Notes: generated from the letters alone by a model not told the origin. A stretch of DNA of 64,000 nt from an uncultured Cellulomonadaceae bacterium (GCA_947495165.1 CANLXM010000001.1:1302001-1366000); one strand, 5' to 3'. Positions 1 to 13,772 are shown, numbered from the stretch's first letter. Translations and numbers: made by a program.

Positions 1-263
1 TCATCTCGCTCTTCGCGGTCGTGGACTCGGCGACCGGCAAGGTGCTCGCGGGCCCGGAGATCCACGCGCGCGGCTTCGCGGAGGACGACGCGGTCTTCGA
101 CGAGATCATCCCGCAGCTCACGGTCGCGCTCGAGGAAGCCACGGCGGCCGGGAACAGCGACACCCACCAGCTCCAGCAGGTGATGCGGCGTGTCGTCGGA
201 CGCTGGGTGTCGAACCGGCTGCGCCGCAAGCCGATGATCATCCCCGTGGTCGTCGAGGCCTGA
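1..263 (+). CDS. rnj: Ribonuclease J, C-terminal end (partial)
   Basis: This is the last ~87 codons of a gene that enters from the left edge, read in the frame that starts at base 3. The visible end contains an RNase J-type C-terminal domain, with a GRWVSNRLRRKPMIIPVV-like tail. RNase J is a metallo-beta-lactamase/beta-CASP enzyme with endo- and 5'-exonuclease activity on RNA. The catalytic metal-binding part lies outside the window, so activity cannot be judged. RNase J directly before ftsK is a common actinobacterial order, which supports the call. A ribonuclease Y gene lies further on at 13773, so the organism carries both families. Confidence 0.85.
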   Translation, partial: ISLFAVVDSATGKVLAGPEIHARGFAEDDAVFDEIIPQLTVALEEATAAGNSDTHQLQQVMRRVVGRWVSNRLRRKPMIIPVVVEA

Positions 264-318
264 CACACGCCGCCGGGTGCCCAGGATGGGGGGTCCGGCG
301 CGGTAGCGTTCGAGCATT

Positions 319-2991
319 ATGGCAACACGTGGGTCCACCTCTCGGACGGCTACCAAGAAGCGTCCCGCCGCACAGAGCGGGCGGGGCGCGAGCGCTGCGC
401 GCGCCGGCAAGCCGCGCGCGGGTGCGAGCGCGCCCGAGCGGCCGCCGCTGCTGGTGCGCATGGTCAGGGGGACGTGGCTCGGCTTCGCCCACGGAGTCGG
501 CGGCGCTACGCGTCGGGTGGGTCGGGGTGCCCGTGACCTGGACCCCGCGCTGCGCCGCGACGGCGTCGCGCTGACCTTGCTCGCGCTCGCGATCATCGTC
601 GCCGGCCGCGAGTGGTGGGGGCTGTCGGGCGCCGCCATGGACGTCGTCCACGCGATCGCAGCGGGGACCTTCGGCGTCGTCGCCGTCGCCCTGCCGCTCG
701 TCCTGCTGTGGCTGTCGGTCCGGTTCATGCGGCACCCCCAGGAGTCGCAGGTCACGAGCCGCATGAGCATCGGCCTGAGCGCGATCACGATCGCGGTCTG
801 CGGGCTGGTCGCGATCGCCGAGGGCCTGCCCGCGCCGCGGGACGGGTTCGAGGCGGTGCGTGCCGCCGGCGGCGTGATCGGCTATCTCGTCGGCACCCCG
901 CTCGTCGCCGGCCTCACCGCGTGGATCGCGGTCCCCGTGCTGCTGCTCCTGGGCTTCTTCGGGGTCCTCGTGCTGACAGCGACCCCGCTCGGGCAGGTCG
1001 TGCCGCGCTTGCGCGCCCTGGGTGAGCGCCTCACGCACGGCAAGCCCGCGGCGGACACCGACGAGACGCTGCAGCTCGCCGAGGGCGTGTCGCGCCACGA
1101 CGTGACGGACGAGATCGAGGCTGCCCCGGTGCGGCGTCGTCGCTTCGGGCGCACCCCTCGCGCCACCGAGGTCGCGCCCACGGAGGTCCTGCCCCAGCCC
1201 TATGCCGGAGACGAGGCGTTCGAGGCCGCGGCGCTGCGCGAGGCCGACCTCGCCGAGCGCGAGGCCGCGGCCGACGCGACGCAGGTCCTGGCTGCCGAGG
1301 GCGCGGGGACCGCGGCGACCGCTCCGACGGAGGCGCTCGCGCCGGTGCCCGCCCCGCCGACGGAGCGCGCGGCGCCCCCGACCGAGCGCGTGCCGGCGGG
1401 CGAGCAGCCCATGCTCTCGGGTGACATCGTCTACCTGCTGCCTGACGAGGAGAGCCTGGTCAAGGGCCCGCCCCACAAGGTCCGCTCCGCCGCGAACGAC
1501 CGCGTCGTGGAGTCCCTCACCAACGTGTTCGAGCAGTTCGGCATCAACGCGTCGGTCACCGGGTTCTCCCGGGGGCCGACGGTCACGCGCTACGAGGTCG
1601 AGCTCGGCCAGGGCACCAAGGTCGAGCGGGTCACCGCCCTGAGCAAGAACATCGCCTATGCGGTGGCGAGCGCGGACGTGCGGATCCTCTCGCCGATCCC
1701 CGGCAAGTCCGCGATCGGCATCGAGATCCCGAACGCCGACCGTGAGACGGTCGCGCTGGGGGACGTGCTGCGCTCCTCGGTCGCGCGCCGCACCGAGCAC
1801 CCCATGGTCATCGGGATCGGCAAGGACGTCGAGGGCGGCTACGTCGTCGCGAACCTCGCCAAGATGCCGCACATCCTGGTCGCCGGTGCGACGGGCGCCG
1901 GAAAGTCGAGCTTCGTGAACTCGATGATCGTGTCGCTGCTCATGCGCTCCACGCCGGACCAGGTGCGCATGGTGCTGGTCGACCCCAAGCGTGTCGAGCT
2001 GACGATCTACGACGGCATCCCGCACCTGATCACCCCGATCATCACGAACCCGAAGAAGGCTGCCGAGGCGCTCGAGTGGGTGGTCCGGGAGATGGACGCG
2101 CGCTACGACGACCTGTCGGCGTTCGGGTACAAGCACATCGACGACTTCAACGCCGCGGTCCGGTCCGGCAAGGTGAAGCCGCTGCCGGGTTCCGAGCGCA
2201 AGATCGCGCCATACCCGTACCTCCTCGTCGTCGTCGACGAGCTCGCGGACCTGATGATGGTCGCGCCGCGCGACGTCGAGGCGTCCATCCAGCGCATCAC
2301 CCAGCTCGCCCGCGCCGCCGGCATCCACCTCGTGCTCGCGACGCAGCGTCCGAGCGTGGACGTCGTGACCGGCCTGATCAAGGCGAACGTGCCCTCGCGC
2401 CTGGCGTTCGCGACGTCGTCCCTGACCGACTCGCGCGTCGTGCTCGATCAGCCGGGGGCGGAGAAGCTCATCGGTCAGGGTGACGCGCTCTTCATGCCGA
2501 TGGGCGAGGCGAAGCCCATGCGCGTGCAGGGTGCGTGGGTGACGGAGAGCGAGATCCACGCCGTCGTGCAGCACGTCAAGACTCAGCTCAAGCCGGTCTA
2601 CCGCGAGGATGTCGCCGTCACGGCGGCGAAGAAGCAGGTCGACGAGGACATCGGCGACGACCTCGACCTGCTGCTCCAGGCCGCCGAGCTCGTCGTGACG
2701 ACGCAGTTCGGCTCGACCTCGATGCTGCAGCGCAAGCTCCGGGTGGGCTTCGCCAAGGCAGGTCGCCTGATGGACCTGCTCGAGTCGCGCGAGATCGTCG
2801 GCCCGTCCGAGGGGTCGAAGGCGCGCGAGGTGCTCGTGCAGCCCGACGACCTCCCCGGCACGCTCGCGATGCTTCGCGGCGCACCGGCCGAGGCCGAGCC
2901 CGTCCCGTCGCACGAGCCGCCCGTGGCGCAGGAGTACGACGACGACGACGCGCCGAGCGAGGACGACGCCTGGGGCGAGACGGGGCGCTGA
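319..2991 (+). CDS. ftsK: DNA translocase FtsK
   Basis: The 890-residue septal DNA pump clears and sorts chromosome ends at division. Residues ~1-50 are basic and low-complexity. Four to five membrane segments follow (about 75-225), then an acidic/proline-rich linker to about 370 that is shorter than in enterobacteria. The RecA-like motor has a Walker A motif GATGAGKSS near residue 523 and a Walker B region VVVDELADLM. The C-terminal winged-helix gamma domain (about 780-850), which reads KOPS-like DNA, is intact. The ATG at 319 is chosen because a -10-like TAGCGT sits 9 nt upstream (304-309), which suggests a very short or absent leader. The gene is convergent with the CapA-like gene. Confidence 0.97.
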   Translation: MATRGSTSRTATKKRPAAQSGRGASAARAGKPRAGASAPERPPLLVRMVRGTWLGFAHGVGGATRRVGRGARDLDPALRRDGVALTLLALAIIVAGREWWGLSGAAMDVVHAIAAGTFGVVAVALPLVLLWLSVRFMRHPQESQVTSRMSIGLSAITIAVCGLVAIAEGLPAPRDGFEAVRAAGGVIGYLVGTPLVAGLTAWIAVPVLLLLGFFGVLVLTATPLGQVVPRLRALGERLTHGKPAADTDETLQLAEGVSRHDVTDEIEAAPVRRRRFGRTPRATEVAPTEVLPQPYAGDEAFEAAALREADLAEREAAADATQVLAAEGAGTAATAPTEALAPVPAPPTERAAPPTERVPAGEQPMLSGDIVYLLPDEESLVKGPPHKVRSAANDRVVESLTNVFEQFGINASVTGFSRGPTVTRYEVELGQGTKVERVTALSKNIAYAVASADVRILSPIPGKSAIGIEIPNADRETVALGDVLRSSVARRTEHPMVIGIGKDVEGGYVVANLAKMPHILVAGATGAGKSSFVNSMIVSLLMRSTPDQVRMVLVDPKRVELTIYDGIPHLITPIITNPKKAAEALEWVVREMDARYDDLSAFGYKHIDDFNAAVRSGKVKPLPGSERKIAPYPYLLVVVDELADLMMVAPRDVEASIQRITQLARAAGIHLVLATQRPSVDVVTGLIKANVPSRLAFATSSLTDSRVVLDQPGAEKLIGQGDALFMPMGEAKPMRVQGAWVTESEIHAVVQHVKTQLKPVYREDVAVTAAKKQVDEDIGDDLDLLLQAAELVVTTQFGSTSMLQRKLRVGFAKAGRLMDLLESREIVGPSEGSKAREVLVQPDDLPGTLAMLRGAPAEAEPVPSHEPPVAQEYDDDDAPSEDDAWGETGR

Positions 2992-3031
2992 CGCCGGGGC
3001 GCACCGGCCGTACCCCGCACGGGCCCAGCGC

Positions 3032-4324
3032 TCAGCCGCGGGGGAGGACCTCGACGGTTCCCGTGGACTCCGGCGGGACCGTCCGCTCGGACGCGCTCGA
3101 GGCCACGACGTCACGTACGCGGTCGTAGCGGTCCTCGACGGCGCCGGCGCTGAGGGTGCCGGCACCCTCGGCGATCTCGGGCAGGACGTGCATGACGTGG
3201 CCGGCCTTGCGGTCCACGGTGATCGCGGTCCACTCGACGCCGGTCACGCGGGCCGTCTCGCCGGCGGCGTGCTCGACCGTCGCCGTGAGCAGGAGGCCGG
3301 AGTCGGTCTGGGGGACGCAGCACTCGGCGTCCTGGTTGGAGATCATGTTGCCGAGCCCGTACGCGGCCCACATGCCAGCGTCGTCGGGACCGCCGGGCAG
3401 GAGCGCCATGGGCTGAGGGACGTGCGCGTGGTGCCCGATCATGAGGTCGACCAGCCCCGAGCCTGCCAGGGCCTCGGCGACCTCGACCTGCTGGTCGGTC
3501 GGGACGGGCTGGTACTCGTTCCCCGCGTGCACCGAGACCACGACGAGGTCGGCCCCGTCGGCGCGAGCGGCGCGTGCTTGGTCGACGAGCTGGTCGACGT
3601 CGATCAGCTGCACGGCCCACGGCTGCTGCGCCGGCATGGGCAGGCCGTTGAGGCCGTAGGTCGCGGCCAGGTGCGCGACCCGCGTGACCTGACCGTCGAC
3701 CGTCACGTCGTAGAGCTGGGGGGCCTCCGCCTCGCCCGCGCTCCGCGCTGTCCCCACATGTCCCAGACCGACGGCGTCGAGGCGGTCCAAGGTGGTCTCC
3801 ACGCCGGCGTACGCGCGGTCGACCGAATGGTTCGAGGCGGTCGAGCAGCCGTCCCAGCCTTGGTCGACGAGGTCGTCCGCGAGCAGCGGGCTCGCCCCGA
3901 ACAGGGGGTAGCCGCTGACCTTCTGCCCTGCCGGCGTGAACGGCACCTCCAGGTGGCACAGGGCGAGGTCGGCCGAGGAGACCCAGGCGTCGATGCCGGC
4001 GAGCAGGGGCGAGAAGTCGTACCCGTCGCCGGTCCGCGCGGAGATGTGCACCCACTCGTGCGGCAGCACGTCGCCGCCGGCGAGGATCGTGAAGACGGCG
4101 GGCTCCGGGGTCGGTTCGGGTGCCGGCGCGGGCGCGGTGGCGTCGGGGCTCGGCGTCGGGGTCGGGTCGGGCGCGACGACGGTGGCGGTGGGCGGGGGCG
4201 GCTCGTCGTCTGCGGCGAGCCACGCTGCGGTGCCCACCGTGGCGGCGCCAGCGACCACGACCCCGGCCGCGAGCAGGGTCCGGGCAGGTCGGCGGGTCGG
4301 CGCGGCCGAGCGACGGTGCTTCAC
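3032..4324 (-). CDS. CapA-family metallophosphoesterase-like protein, membrane anchored
   Basis: The 430-residue protein belongs to the CapA/PGA_cap family, which has a calcineurin-like phosphoesterase fold. Residues ~14-38 form a single hydrophobic signal-anchor after a basic start, and a Pro/Thr-rich linker follows to about 75. The domain keeps the metal-site motifs GGDVLPHE, LEVPF, SNHSVD, VHAGNEY and GHHAH, so it looks catalytically competent. CapA proteins are named for poly-gamma-glutamate export in Bacillus, but no capB, capC or capD lies nearby, so a capsule role is not supported. A general extracytoplasmic phosphoesterase role is all I can claim. The GTG start has TACTGT 8 nt upstream, suggesting leaderless transcription. 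Confidence 0.85.
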   Translation of the reverse strand: MKHRRSAAPTRRPARTLLAAGVVVAGAATVGTAAWLAADDEPPPPTATVVAPDPTPTPSPDATAPAPAPEPTPEPAVFTILAGGDVLPHEWVHISARTGDGYDFSPLLAGIDAWVSSADLALCHLEVPFTPAGQKVSGYPLFGASPLLADDLVDQGWDGCSTASNHSVDRAYAGVETTLDRLDAVGLGHVGTARSAGEAEAPQLYDVTVDGQVTRVAHLAATYGLNGLPMPAQQPWAVQLIDVDQLVDQARAARADGADLVVVSVHAGNEYQPVPTDQQVEVAEALAGSGLVDLMIGHHAHVPQPMALLPGGPDDAGMWAAYGLGNMISNQDAECCVPQTDSGLLLTATVEHAAGETARVTGVEWTAITVDRKAGHVMHVLPEIAEGAGTLSAGAVEDRYDRVRDVVASSASERTVPPESTGTVEVLPRG

Positions 4325-4332
4325 AGCTCGTC

Positions 4333-4338
4333 ACAGTA
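4333..4338 (-). promoter_or_regulatory. -10 element for capA-like gene (leaderless)
   Basis: On the minus strand TACTGT fits TANNNT and ends 8 nt before the GTG at 4324. Transcription would begin at or next to the start codon. This is inferred from spacing; no clear -35 is seen. Confidence 0.45.
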
Positions 4339-4402
4339 CCGGCCCGGGGCGGGCGCTCGCGCCGCGCCGTCCGTCCCCGGCGCCTTGTCGTCGGCCGACC
4401 CC

Positions 4403-4408
4403 TATTGT
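4403..4408 (+). promoter_or_regulatory. -10 element for pgsA (leaderless)
   Basis: TATTGT ends 6 nt before the GTG at 4415, the spacing expected if transcription starts on the start codon. It decides the start of pgsA, since the frame is open far upstream and no ribosome-binding site is present. Confidence 0.55.
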
Positions 4409-4414
4409 GGATCC

Positions 4415-5050
4415 GTGACCACATCGGACCCGGCCCCCGAGCCCCTCGAGGGCGACGTGCCCCGCTTGCCCGTCGCGCCGCCTCCGAGCCCCTGGAACAG
4501 CGCGAACCTCGTGACCATGGCGCGCATCGCGCTGGTGCCGTTCTTCGCGTGGGCGCTGCTCGTCGAGGACGGGACGGACGCGCGGTGGCGGTGGGTCGCC
4601 GTCGGCGTCTTCGTGCTCGCTGCCGGGACCGACAAGGTCGACGGCTACCTCGCCCGTCGCTATGGCCTGATCACGGACCTGGGCAAGCTGCTCGACCCGA
4701 TCGCGGACAAGCTCTTGATCGGGACGGCGCTGGTCGGGCTGTCGCTCGTCGGCGAGCTGTGGTGGTGGGTGACCGCCCTCGTGCTCGCGCGCGAGCTCGG
4801 CATCACCGCCATGCGGTTCTTCCTGCTGCGGTACGTGGTCCTGCCCGCGTCGCGCGGCGGCAAGCTCAAGACCCTGCTGCAGTCGGTGGCCCTCGGGCTC
4901 ATGCTGACGCCGCTGTGGCTCCTGCCCGAGCCGATCACGTGGCTGGCCTACGCGGCGATGGCAGCCGCGGTCGTGGTCACGCTCGTCACGGGCGCGGACT
5001 ACGTGGCCCAGGCGGTCCGGGTCCGGCGCAGCGCCCGCGCGGGCGCCTGA
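4415..5050 (+). CDS. pgsA: CDP-diacylglycerol--glycerol-3-phosphate 3-phosphatidyltransferase (PgsA)
   Basis: The 211-residue membrane enzyme makes phosphatidylglycerophosphate, the first committed step to phosphatidylglycerol and cardiolipin. The CDP-alcohol phosphotransferase signature is complete: D73-x2-D76-G77-x2-A80-R81-x8-G90-x3-D94-x3-D98. Several transmembrane helices follow. The start is the GTG at 4415, because the proline-rich N-terminus leads directly into the first helix (WNSANLVTMARI) and a -10 element lies 6 nt upstream. The gene is followed after 7 bp by the pncC/cinA gene, and the trio pgsA-cinA-clgR is standard in actinobacteria. A phosphatidylinositol-phosphate synthase would be the main alternative, but length and context favour PgsA. 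Confidence 0.93.
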   Translation: MTTSDPAPEPLEGDVPRLPVAPPPSPWNSANLVTMARIALVPFFAWALLVEDGTDARWRWVAVGVFVLAAGTDKVDGYLARRYGLITDLGKLLDPIADKLLIGTALVGLSLVGELWWWVTALVLARELGITAMRFFLLRYVVLPASRGGKLKTLLQSVALGLMLTPLWLLPEPITWLAYAAMAAAVVVTLVTGADYVAQAVRVRRSARAGA

Positions 5051-5057
5051 GCGACCG

Positions 5058-5552
5058 GTGCCCGACGCCGGCACGCGCCCGCTGCCTGAGGCGCTCCTGG
5101 CTGCGGCGCAGGACCGCGGTCTGACGATCGCCGTCGCTGAGTCGCTCACGGGAGGGCTGGTGTGCGACGCGCTCGTGTCGGTGCCCGGGGCGTCTCGCAC
5201 GCTGCGCGGGGGCGTCGTGGCGTACGCGACCGAGGTCAAGCACTCCGTCCTCGGCGTGGACGCGGATCTCCTGGCCAAGGTCGGCCCGGTGCACGCGGAG
5301 GTCGCGCGCCAGATGGCCCACGGCGCGGCTCGGGTGCTGGGCGCCTCGCTCGGCCTTGCCACCACGGGGGTCGCGGGGCCGGGGCCGCAGGACGACGTGG
5401 CCGCGGGGACCGTCGTGGTCGCCGCCGTCCTGCGCGACGGCCGGCACGTCGTGCGCGAGCGCCGCTGGGACGGAGACCGCCCCGCGGTGCGTGCTGCGGC
5501 GGCGTCGGCGGTGCTCGAGGCCGCGCTCGAGCTCCTCGACGGGGAGCGCTGA
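5058..5552 (+). CDS. pncC: CinA C-terminal domain protein, nicotinamide-nucleotide amidohydrolase (PncC type)
   Basis: The 164-residue protein is a stand-alone CinA C-terminal domain. Members of this family deamidate nicotinamide mononucleotide to nicotinic acid mononucleotide in the NAD recycling route. The conserved core is present: AESLTGGLV with the nucleophilic serine, the [11 protein letters not shown] block, and TTGVAGPGP. The N-terminal molybdopterin-binding-like domain of full CinA is absent, as usual in actinobacteria. Its GTG start lies 7 bp after pgsA, so it is translated from the same message. The link to competence suggested by the name cinA is not supported here. Confidence 0.88.
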   Translation: MPDAGTRPLPEALLAAAQDRGLTIAVAESLTGGLVCDALVSVPGASRTLRGGVVAYATEVKHSVLGVDADLLAKVGPVHAEVARQMAHGAARVLGASLGLATTGVAGPGPQDDVAAGTVVVAAVLRDGRHVVRERRWDGDRPAVRAAAASAVLEAALELLDGER

Positions 5553-5680
5553 GGACGCCGGGAACAATCGTCCCGGGGCCTGCGTTGGGACGGGTGTGGC
5601 TGCCGGTGGGCTCGACCCGCCCGACGGCGCCAGGCGCGGTACCGTATGGTTCCGCACTCAGAAGAGGAAAGGGGGTCGCC

Positions 5681-6004
5681 ATGGTGGTTCTACGCCGAGA
5701 GATCGGAGATGTGCTGCGCGACGCGCGTCAGCGACAGGGGCGAACCCTCCGTGAGGTGTCGTCTGCGGCTCGGGTGTCCCTGGGCTATCTGAGCGAGGTC
5801 GAGCGCGGCCAGAAGGAAGCGTCGTCCGAGCTCCTGGGCTCGATCTGCGACGCCCTCGCCATGCCGATGTCGTCGATCCTGCGCGAGGTCAGCGACCGGA
5901 TCGCGGTCGCCGAGGGCCTGCTCATCCCCGACACGGTTCCCGACGACCTTGCCACGCCGGTGCGGCACCAGCTGCGCCGTCGCGAGCTCCAGCCGATCGG
6001 CTGA
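5681..6004 (+). CDS. clgR: Helix-turn-helix regulator of Clp protease genes (ClgR)
   Basis: The 107-residue XRE-type regulator has a helix-turn-helix at residues ~7-62 ([17 protein letters not shown], then [19 protein letters not shown], the recognition helix that is nearly invariant in ClgR/PopR). In Streptomyces and Corynebacterium ClgR activates clpP and clpC genes after protein-damage stress and is itself degraded by Clp. Family length and the position directly after pgsA-cinA match. The ATG follows a GAGGAAAGGGGG ribosome-binding site. The C-terminus (RELQPIG) has no LAA-like degron, so any regulated proteolysis would need another signal. A small inverted repeat (CCGGGA-N7-TCCCGG, 5558-5576) lies in the leader, function unknown. 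Confidence 0.9.
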   Translation: MVVLRREIGDVLRDARQRQGRTLREVSSAARVSLGYLSEVERGQKEASSELLGSICDALAMPMSSILREVSDRIAVAEGLLIPDTVPDDLATPVRHQLRRRELQPIG

Positions 6005-6006
6005 CC

Positions 6007-6035
6007 CCAGCGTGCCGGCTCAGCCGGCACGCTGG
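6007..6035. terminator. Bidirectional hairpin between clgR and nei
   Basis: Two perfect 14-bp arms (6007-6020 and 6022-6035) are separated by one base, so the loop would be formed by the innermost pairs. The hairpin lies between the two convergent genes and overlaps the stop codon of nei. There is no T-tract, as is usual in actinobacteria. Confidence 0.7.
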
Positions 6036-6779
6036 CACGTCGGGCAGAAGAAGACGGGCCGCTGCTCGGGAGGTTGGCGCGCGAGCTCGCGCACGATCAC
6101 CGACCGACAGCGTGGGCACCGCTGCCCCGCTCGGTTGTGCACGTGCACCACGCGGGCTCCCAGGCCTCCCGCGACCGCCTGCTGCATCTGGCCGCGGATC
6201 ACCGCGACGAGCCGGGCGAGGACGGGGCGCGGGACCTGCGCCACGGGCTCCCACGGGTTGAGCCGCGTCGCGAAGAGGCCCTCGGCCACGTAGAGCGTGC
6301 CGATCCCCGCGACGGCACGCTGGTCGAGCAACGCCTCGGCGAGCGGCGCTCCCGTCGCGACGAGCCTGTCCAAGATGACGTCCGGCTCCCACTGCGCGGC
6401 GAGGATGTCGGGCCCCAGGTGCCCGAGGATGACGTGCTCGTCACGGGTCCGGACCAGGTCGAGCATCCCGAGCCGGTGACCGGTCGCCGTCCACGTCTCG
6501 TTCGCGAGGACGGCGCGCACGAACGCGCCGCTGCCCGCCGCCTCGCGGGTACCTGTCCGTGCGACGTACCAGGAACCGTCCATGCGCAGGTGCGTGCGCA
6601 GGGTCCACCCGGTGTCCAGACGCATGAGCAGGTGCTTGCCGTACGGCAGCACCGCCTCGGGCACAGCCCCGACCAGCTGGGCGCCGCCGGTCCCCGGCCA
6701 CCGCAGCTCGGCTCGGACGAAGGGTCGACCGGTCAGCGCTGCGTCCAGGCGCCGCGCGGTGAGGGCCACGACGTCTCCC

Positions 6780-6787
<8 letters not shown>
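6020..6787 (-). CDS. nei: Fpg/Nei-family DNA glycosylase-AP lyase (endonuclease VIII type)
   Basis: The 255-residue base-excision repair enzyme removes oxidised bases and nicks the abasic site. The N-terminus VPEGD gives catalytic Pro2 and Glu3, and the PEGD form points to Nei rather than MutM. Lys51 lies in the conserved LPYGKHLL turn. The H2TH helices are followed by a C-terminal zinc finger with Cys224, Cys227, Cys248 and Cys251. The GTG start overlaps the end of lhr by 8 bp, so the two proteins are translationally coupled. The lhr-nei pairing is common in actinobacteria and suggests a shared repair task. Confidence 0.93.
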
Positions 6788-11582
<4,795 letters not shown>

Positions 11583-11632
11583 GCCCCCATTGTGGATGCT
11601 GGCACCGACATCCGCGTGGCAGGCTGGGAGGC

Positions 11633-11866
11633 ATGCGCTACCGCGAGTTCTGGGACCTGGTCGACGACGTCTTCGGCCGCGCCTACGGTCGCTCCCTCAC
11701 CTCGGACCAGGTGCTCGACGCCCTCGACGGGCGCACCGCGGCGCGAGCCATCGACGACGGCGTGGAGCCACGCGTCGTGTGGCACGCGCTCTGCGACGCC
11801 ATGCAGGTGCCCGACCAGCGGCGCTGGGGCCGCGACCCGCACCGGCAGGCGCCTCCCGCGCGCTGA
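11633..11866 (+). CDS. DUF3046 family small protein
   Basis: The 77-residue protein begins MRYREFWDLVDDVFG and ends in a VWHALCDAMQVPDQRRWG-like tail, both typical of DUF3046. The family is known mainly from its fixed place just before recA in actinobacteria, and its function is unknown. It has no signal peptide, membrane segment or cysteine pair, so it is probably a cytoplasmic helical protein. A GGGAGG ribosome-binding site lies 3-8 nt before the ATG. It is divergent from lhr with a 50-bp gap, and 216 bp separate it from recA, which has its own promoters. Confidence 0.85.
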   Translation: MRYREFWDLVDDVFGRAYGRSLTSDQVLDALDGRTAARAIDDGVEPRVVWHALCDAMQVPDQRRWGRDPHRQAPPAR

Positions 11867-11893
11867 CGACACGCGGGTCGGGCCACGCGCGAC

Positions 11894-11909
11894 TCGAACA
11901 CTTGTTCGG
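11894..11909 (+). promoter_or_regulatory. LexA-binding SOS box upstream of recA
   Basis: TCGAACACTTGTTCGG matches the actinobacterial consensus TCGAAC-N4-GTTCGA at 15 of 16 positions. A possible -10 (TATGCT, 11910-11915) follows directly, so bound LexA would block that promoter. Confidence 0.88.
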
Positions 11910-11988
11910 TATGCTCGTGCTCACGACGCCCCGGTGCGGAGCAGTGCTCGGCGTCGGCCGTCCACAGGGTCGGGACCCGTCCGGGACC

Positions 11989-12011
11989 GTGTCGGTGGTT
12001 CTCGTTAGCCT
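11989..12011 (+). promoter_or_regulatory. LexA-independent recA promoter (RecA-NDp / PafBC type)
   Basis: GTGTCGGTG at 11989-11997 is followed by 8 bp and TAGCCT at 12006-12011. The established mycobacterial motif is TTGTCRGTG-N8-TANNNT; only the first base differs. The predicted start is about 65 nt before the recA ATG. This predicts PafBC-dependent induction by DNA damage in addition to LexA control. pafBC is not in the window. Confidence 0.65.
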
Positions 12012-12082
12012 CGGCAGGGCACACAGACAGCAGATCAGCAGCAGCGGCCTCGGCGCCGCCGAGAGAGCGTGGAGATACTGAC

Positions 12083-13162
12083 ATGGCAGCAGCAATGGAT
12101 CGCGAGAAGGCCCTCGAGGCAGCTCTGGGTCAGATCGACCGCCAGTTCGGCAAGGGATCGGTCATGCGGCTCGGGGACGACACCCGCGCGCCCGTCGAGG
12201 TCATCCCCACCGGCTCGATCGCCCTGGACATCGCCCTCGGCATCGGCGGCCTGCCGCGCGGCCGCGTGGTCGAGATCTACGGCCCCGAGTCGAGCGGTAA
12301 GACGACCGTCGCGCTGCACGCCGTCGCGTCGGCCCAGCGTGCCGGCGGCATCGCCGCCTTCATCGACGCGGAGCACGCGCTCGACCCGGAGTACGCCAAG
12401 AAGCTCGGCGTCGACACGGACGCGCTCCTGGTCTCCCAGCCGGACACCGGCGAGCAGGCCCTCGAGATCATGGACATGCTGATCCGGTCCGGCGCCATCG
12501 ACATCGTCGTGATCGACTCGGTCGCCGCGCTCGTGCCCAAGGCCGAGATCGAGGGCGAGATGGGTGACAGCCACGTCGGGCTGCAGGCCCGGCTCATGTC
12601 CCAGGCGCTGCGCAAGATCACCGGCGCGCTCAGCTCGTCGAACACGACGGCGATCTTCATCAACCAGCTGCGCGAGAAGATCGGCGTCTTCTTCGGGTCG
12701 CCCGAGACCACCACCGGTGGCAAGGCGCTCAAGTTCTACGCCTCCGTGCGCATGGACATCCGGCGCATCGAGACCCTCAAGGAGGGCACGGACGCCGTCG
12801 GCAACCGTACCCGCGTGAAGGTCGTCAAGAACAAGATGGCGCCGCCCTTCAAGCAGGCGGAGTTCGACATCCTGTACGGCGTCGGGATCTCCCGCGAGGG
12901 TGGCCTGATCGACATGGGCGTCGAGCAGGGCATCGTCCGGAAGTCCGGATCGTGGTTCACCTGCGACGGTGACCAGCTCGGCCAGGGCAAGGAGAACGCG
13001 CGCGGGTTCCTCCGGGACAACCCCGACCTCGCGAACGACATCGAGCGACGGATCAAGGAGAAGCTCGGCATCGGACCGAAGCCCGAGGGTGGCGCCGCGC
13101 CCGTGGCTGCTGCCCCCGCCGCCCCCGCCGTGAGCAAGGGCGGCAAGAAGGTCGACTTCTGA
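12083..13162 (+). CDS. recA: Recombinase RecA
   Basis: The 359-residue recombinase coats single-stranded DNA, drives strand exchange and stimulates LexA self-cleavage. Walker A GPESSGKT starts at residue 67. The DEFAEHALD-type region appears here as [18 protein letters not shown], and the L2 loop is intact ([19 protein letters not shown]). The C-terminal tail is short and Ala-rich and ends KKVDF. There is no intein, although mycobacterial recA genes can carry one. Upstream are a LexA box and a PafBC-type promoter. recX follows after 17 bp on the same strand, giving the conserved recA-recX unit. Confidence 0.98.
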   Translation: MAAAMDREKALEAALGQIDRQFGKGSVMRLGDDTRAPVEVIPTGSIALDIALGIGGLPRGRVVEIYGPESSGKTTVALHAVASAQRAGGIAAFIDAEHALDPEYAKKLGVDTDALLVSQPDTGEQALEIMDMLIRSGAIDIVVIDSVAALVPKAEIEGEMGDSHVGLQARLMSQALRKITGALSSSNTTAIFINQLREKIGVFFGSPETTTGGKALKFYASVRMDIRRIETLKEGTDAVGNRTRVKVVKNKMAPPFKQAEFDILYGVGISREGGLIDMGVEQGIVRKSGSWFTCDGDQLGQGKENARGFLRDNPDLANDIERRIKEKLGIGPKPEGGAAPVAAAPAAPAVSKGGKKVDF

Positions 13163-13179
13163 GTCGGGGCGGGCCCCGC

Positions 13180-13770
13180 GTGCGCCGAGGGGAGGCCCTC
13201 GTTGCACGCGGAGCCGACCACCCGGCGGGTGACGGCGCGGACGACGCACGGGCCGACGAGGACCCGCAGGTGCAGGAGGAGCGCGCCCGGGAGTACCTCC
13301 TGCGCTCGCTGGGGGCGGCTCCGAGGACGCGGCACCAGCTCGCTCAAGGGCTCGCCAAGCGGGACGTGGGTCCGGAGCTCGCCGAGCGCCTGCTGGACCG
13401 GTTCACGGAGGTCGGCCTCATCGATGATGCCGAGCTGGCCCGCACGCTGGTGCGGACCCGCGTCGCAGAGCGCCACCTCTCGCGCCGCGCGCTGGCGGTC
13501 GAGCTGCGGCGCAAGGGCATCGGCGAGGAGCACGCACGCGCTGCCCTGGAGACCGTCGACGACGACCTGCAGGAAGAGACGGCGCGCGCGTTCGTCGCGA
13601 GTAGGATCAGACGCGCGTCGTCGCACGACCCTGTGACGCGCGCCCGTCGTCTGGTGGGTGCGCTCGCCCGCAAGGGCTACTCGGCCGAGGTGGCGACGCG
13701 TGTCGTCCGTGAGGCCCTCGCCGCGGACGTGGACCCCGCCGCGGGAGACGAGGACGACGTCAGGAGCTGA
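13180..13770 (+). CDS. recX: Regulatory protein RecX
   Basis: The 196-residue protein consists of the tandem three-helix repeats of RecX, which binds in the groove of the RecA filament and limits its activity. The recognisable core runs from about REYLLRSLGAAPRTRHQLAQGL to ARRLVGALARKGYSAEVATRVVREAL. The first ~30 residues are acidic and poorly conserved. The GTG at 13180 is taken because it leaves a normal 17-bp gap to recA; a GTG at 13270 is in frame and would remove this region. The gene is followed 2 bp later by the RNase Y gene, so the three genes may share a transcript. Confidence 0.9.
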   Translation: MRRGEALVARGADHPAGDGADDARADEDPQVQEERAREYLLRSLGAAPRTRHQLAQGLAKRDVGPELAERLLDRFTEVGLIDDAELARTLVRTRVAERHLSRRALAVELRRKGIGEEHARAALETVDDDLQEETARAFVASRIRRASSHDPVTRARRLVGALARKGYSAEVATRVVREALAADVDPAAGDEDDVRS

Positions 13771-13772
13771 GC

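Noticed and set aside
238..3165. A 975-codon open frame antisense to ftsK, and similar long antisense frames such as 25060-28344
   Set aside because: Their residues are Arg/His/Asp-rich with no family motif, and the opposite strand carries intact conserved genes. Long antisense frames are expected at this GC content.
5558..5576. Inverted repeat CCGGGA-N7-TCCCGG before clgR as a ClgR operator
   Set aside because: It does not resemble the reported ClgR site and lies over 100 bp from the start; noted only in the gene entry.
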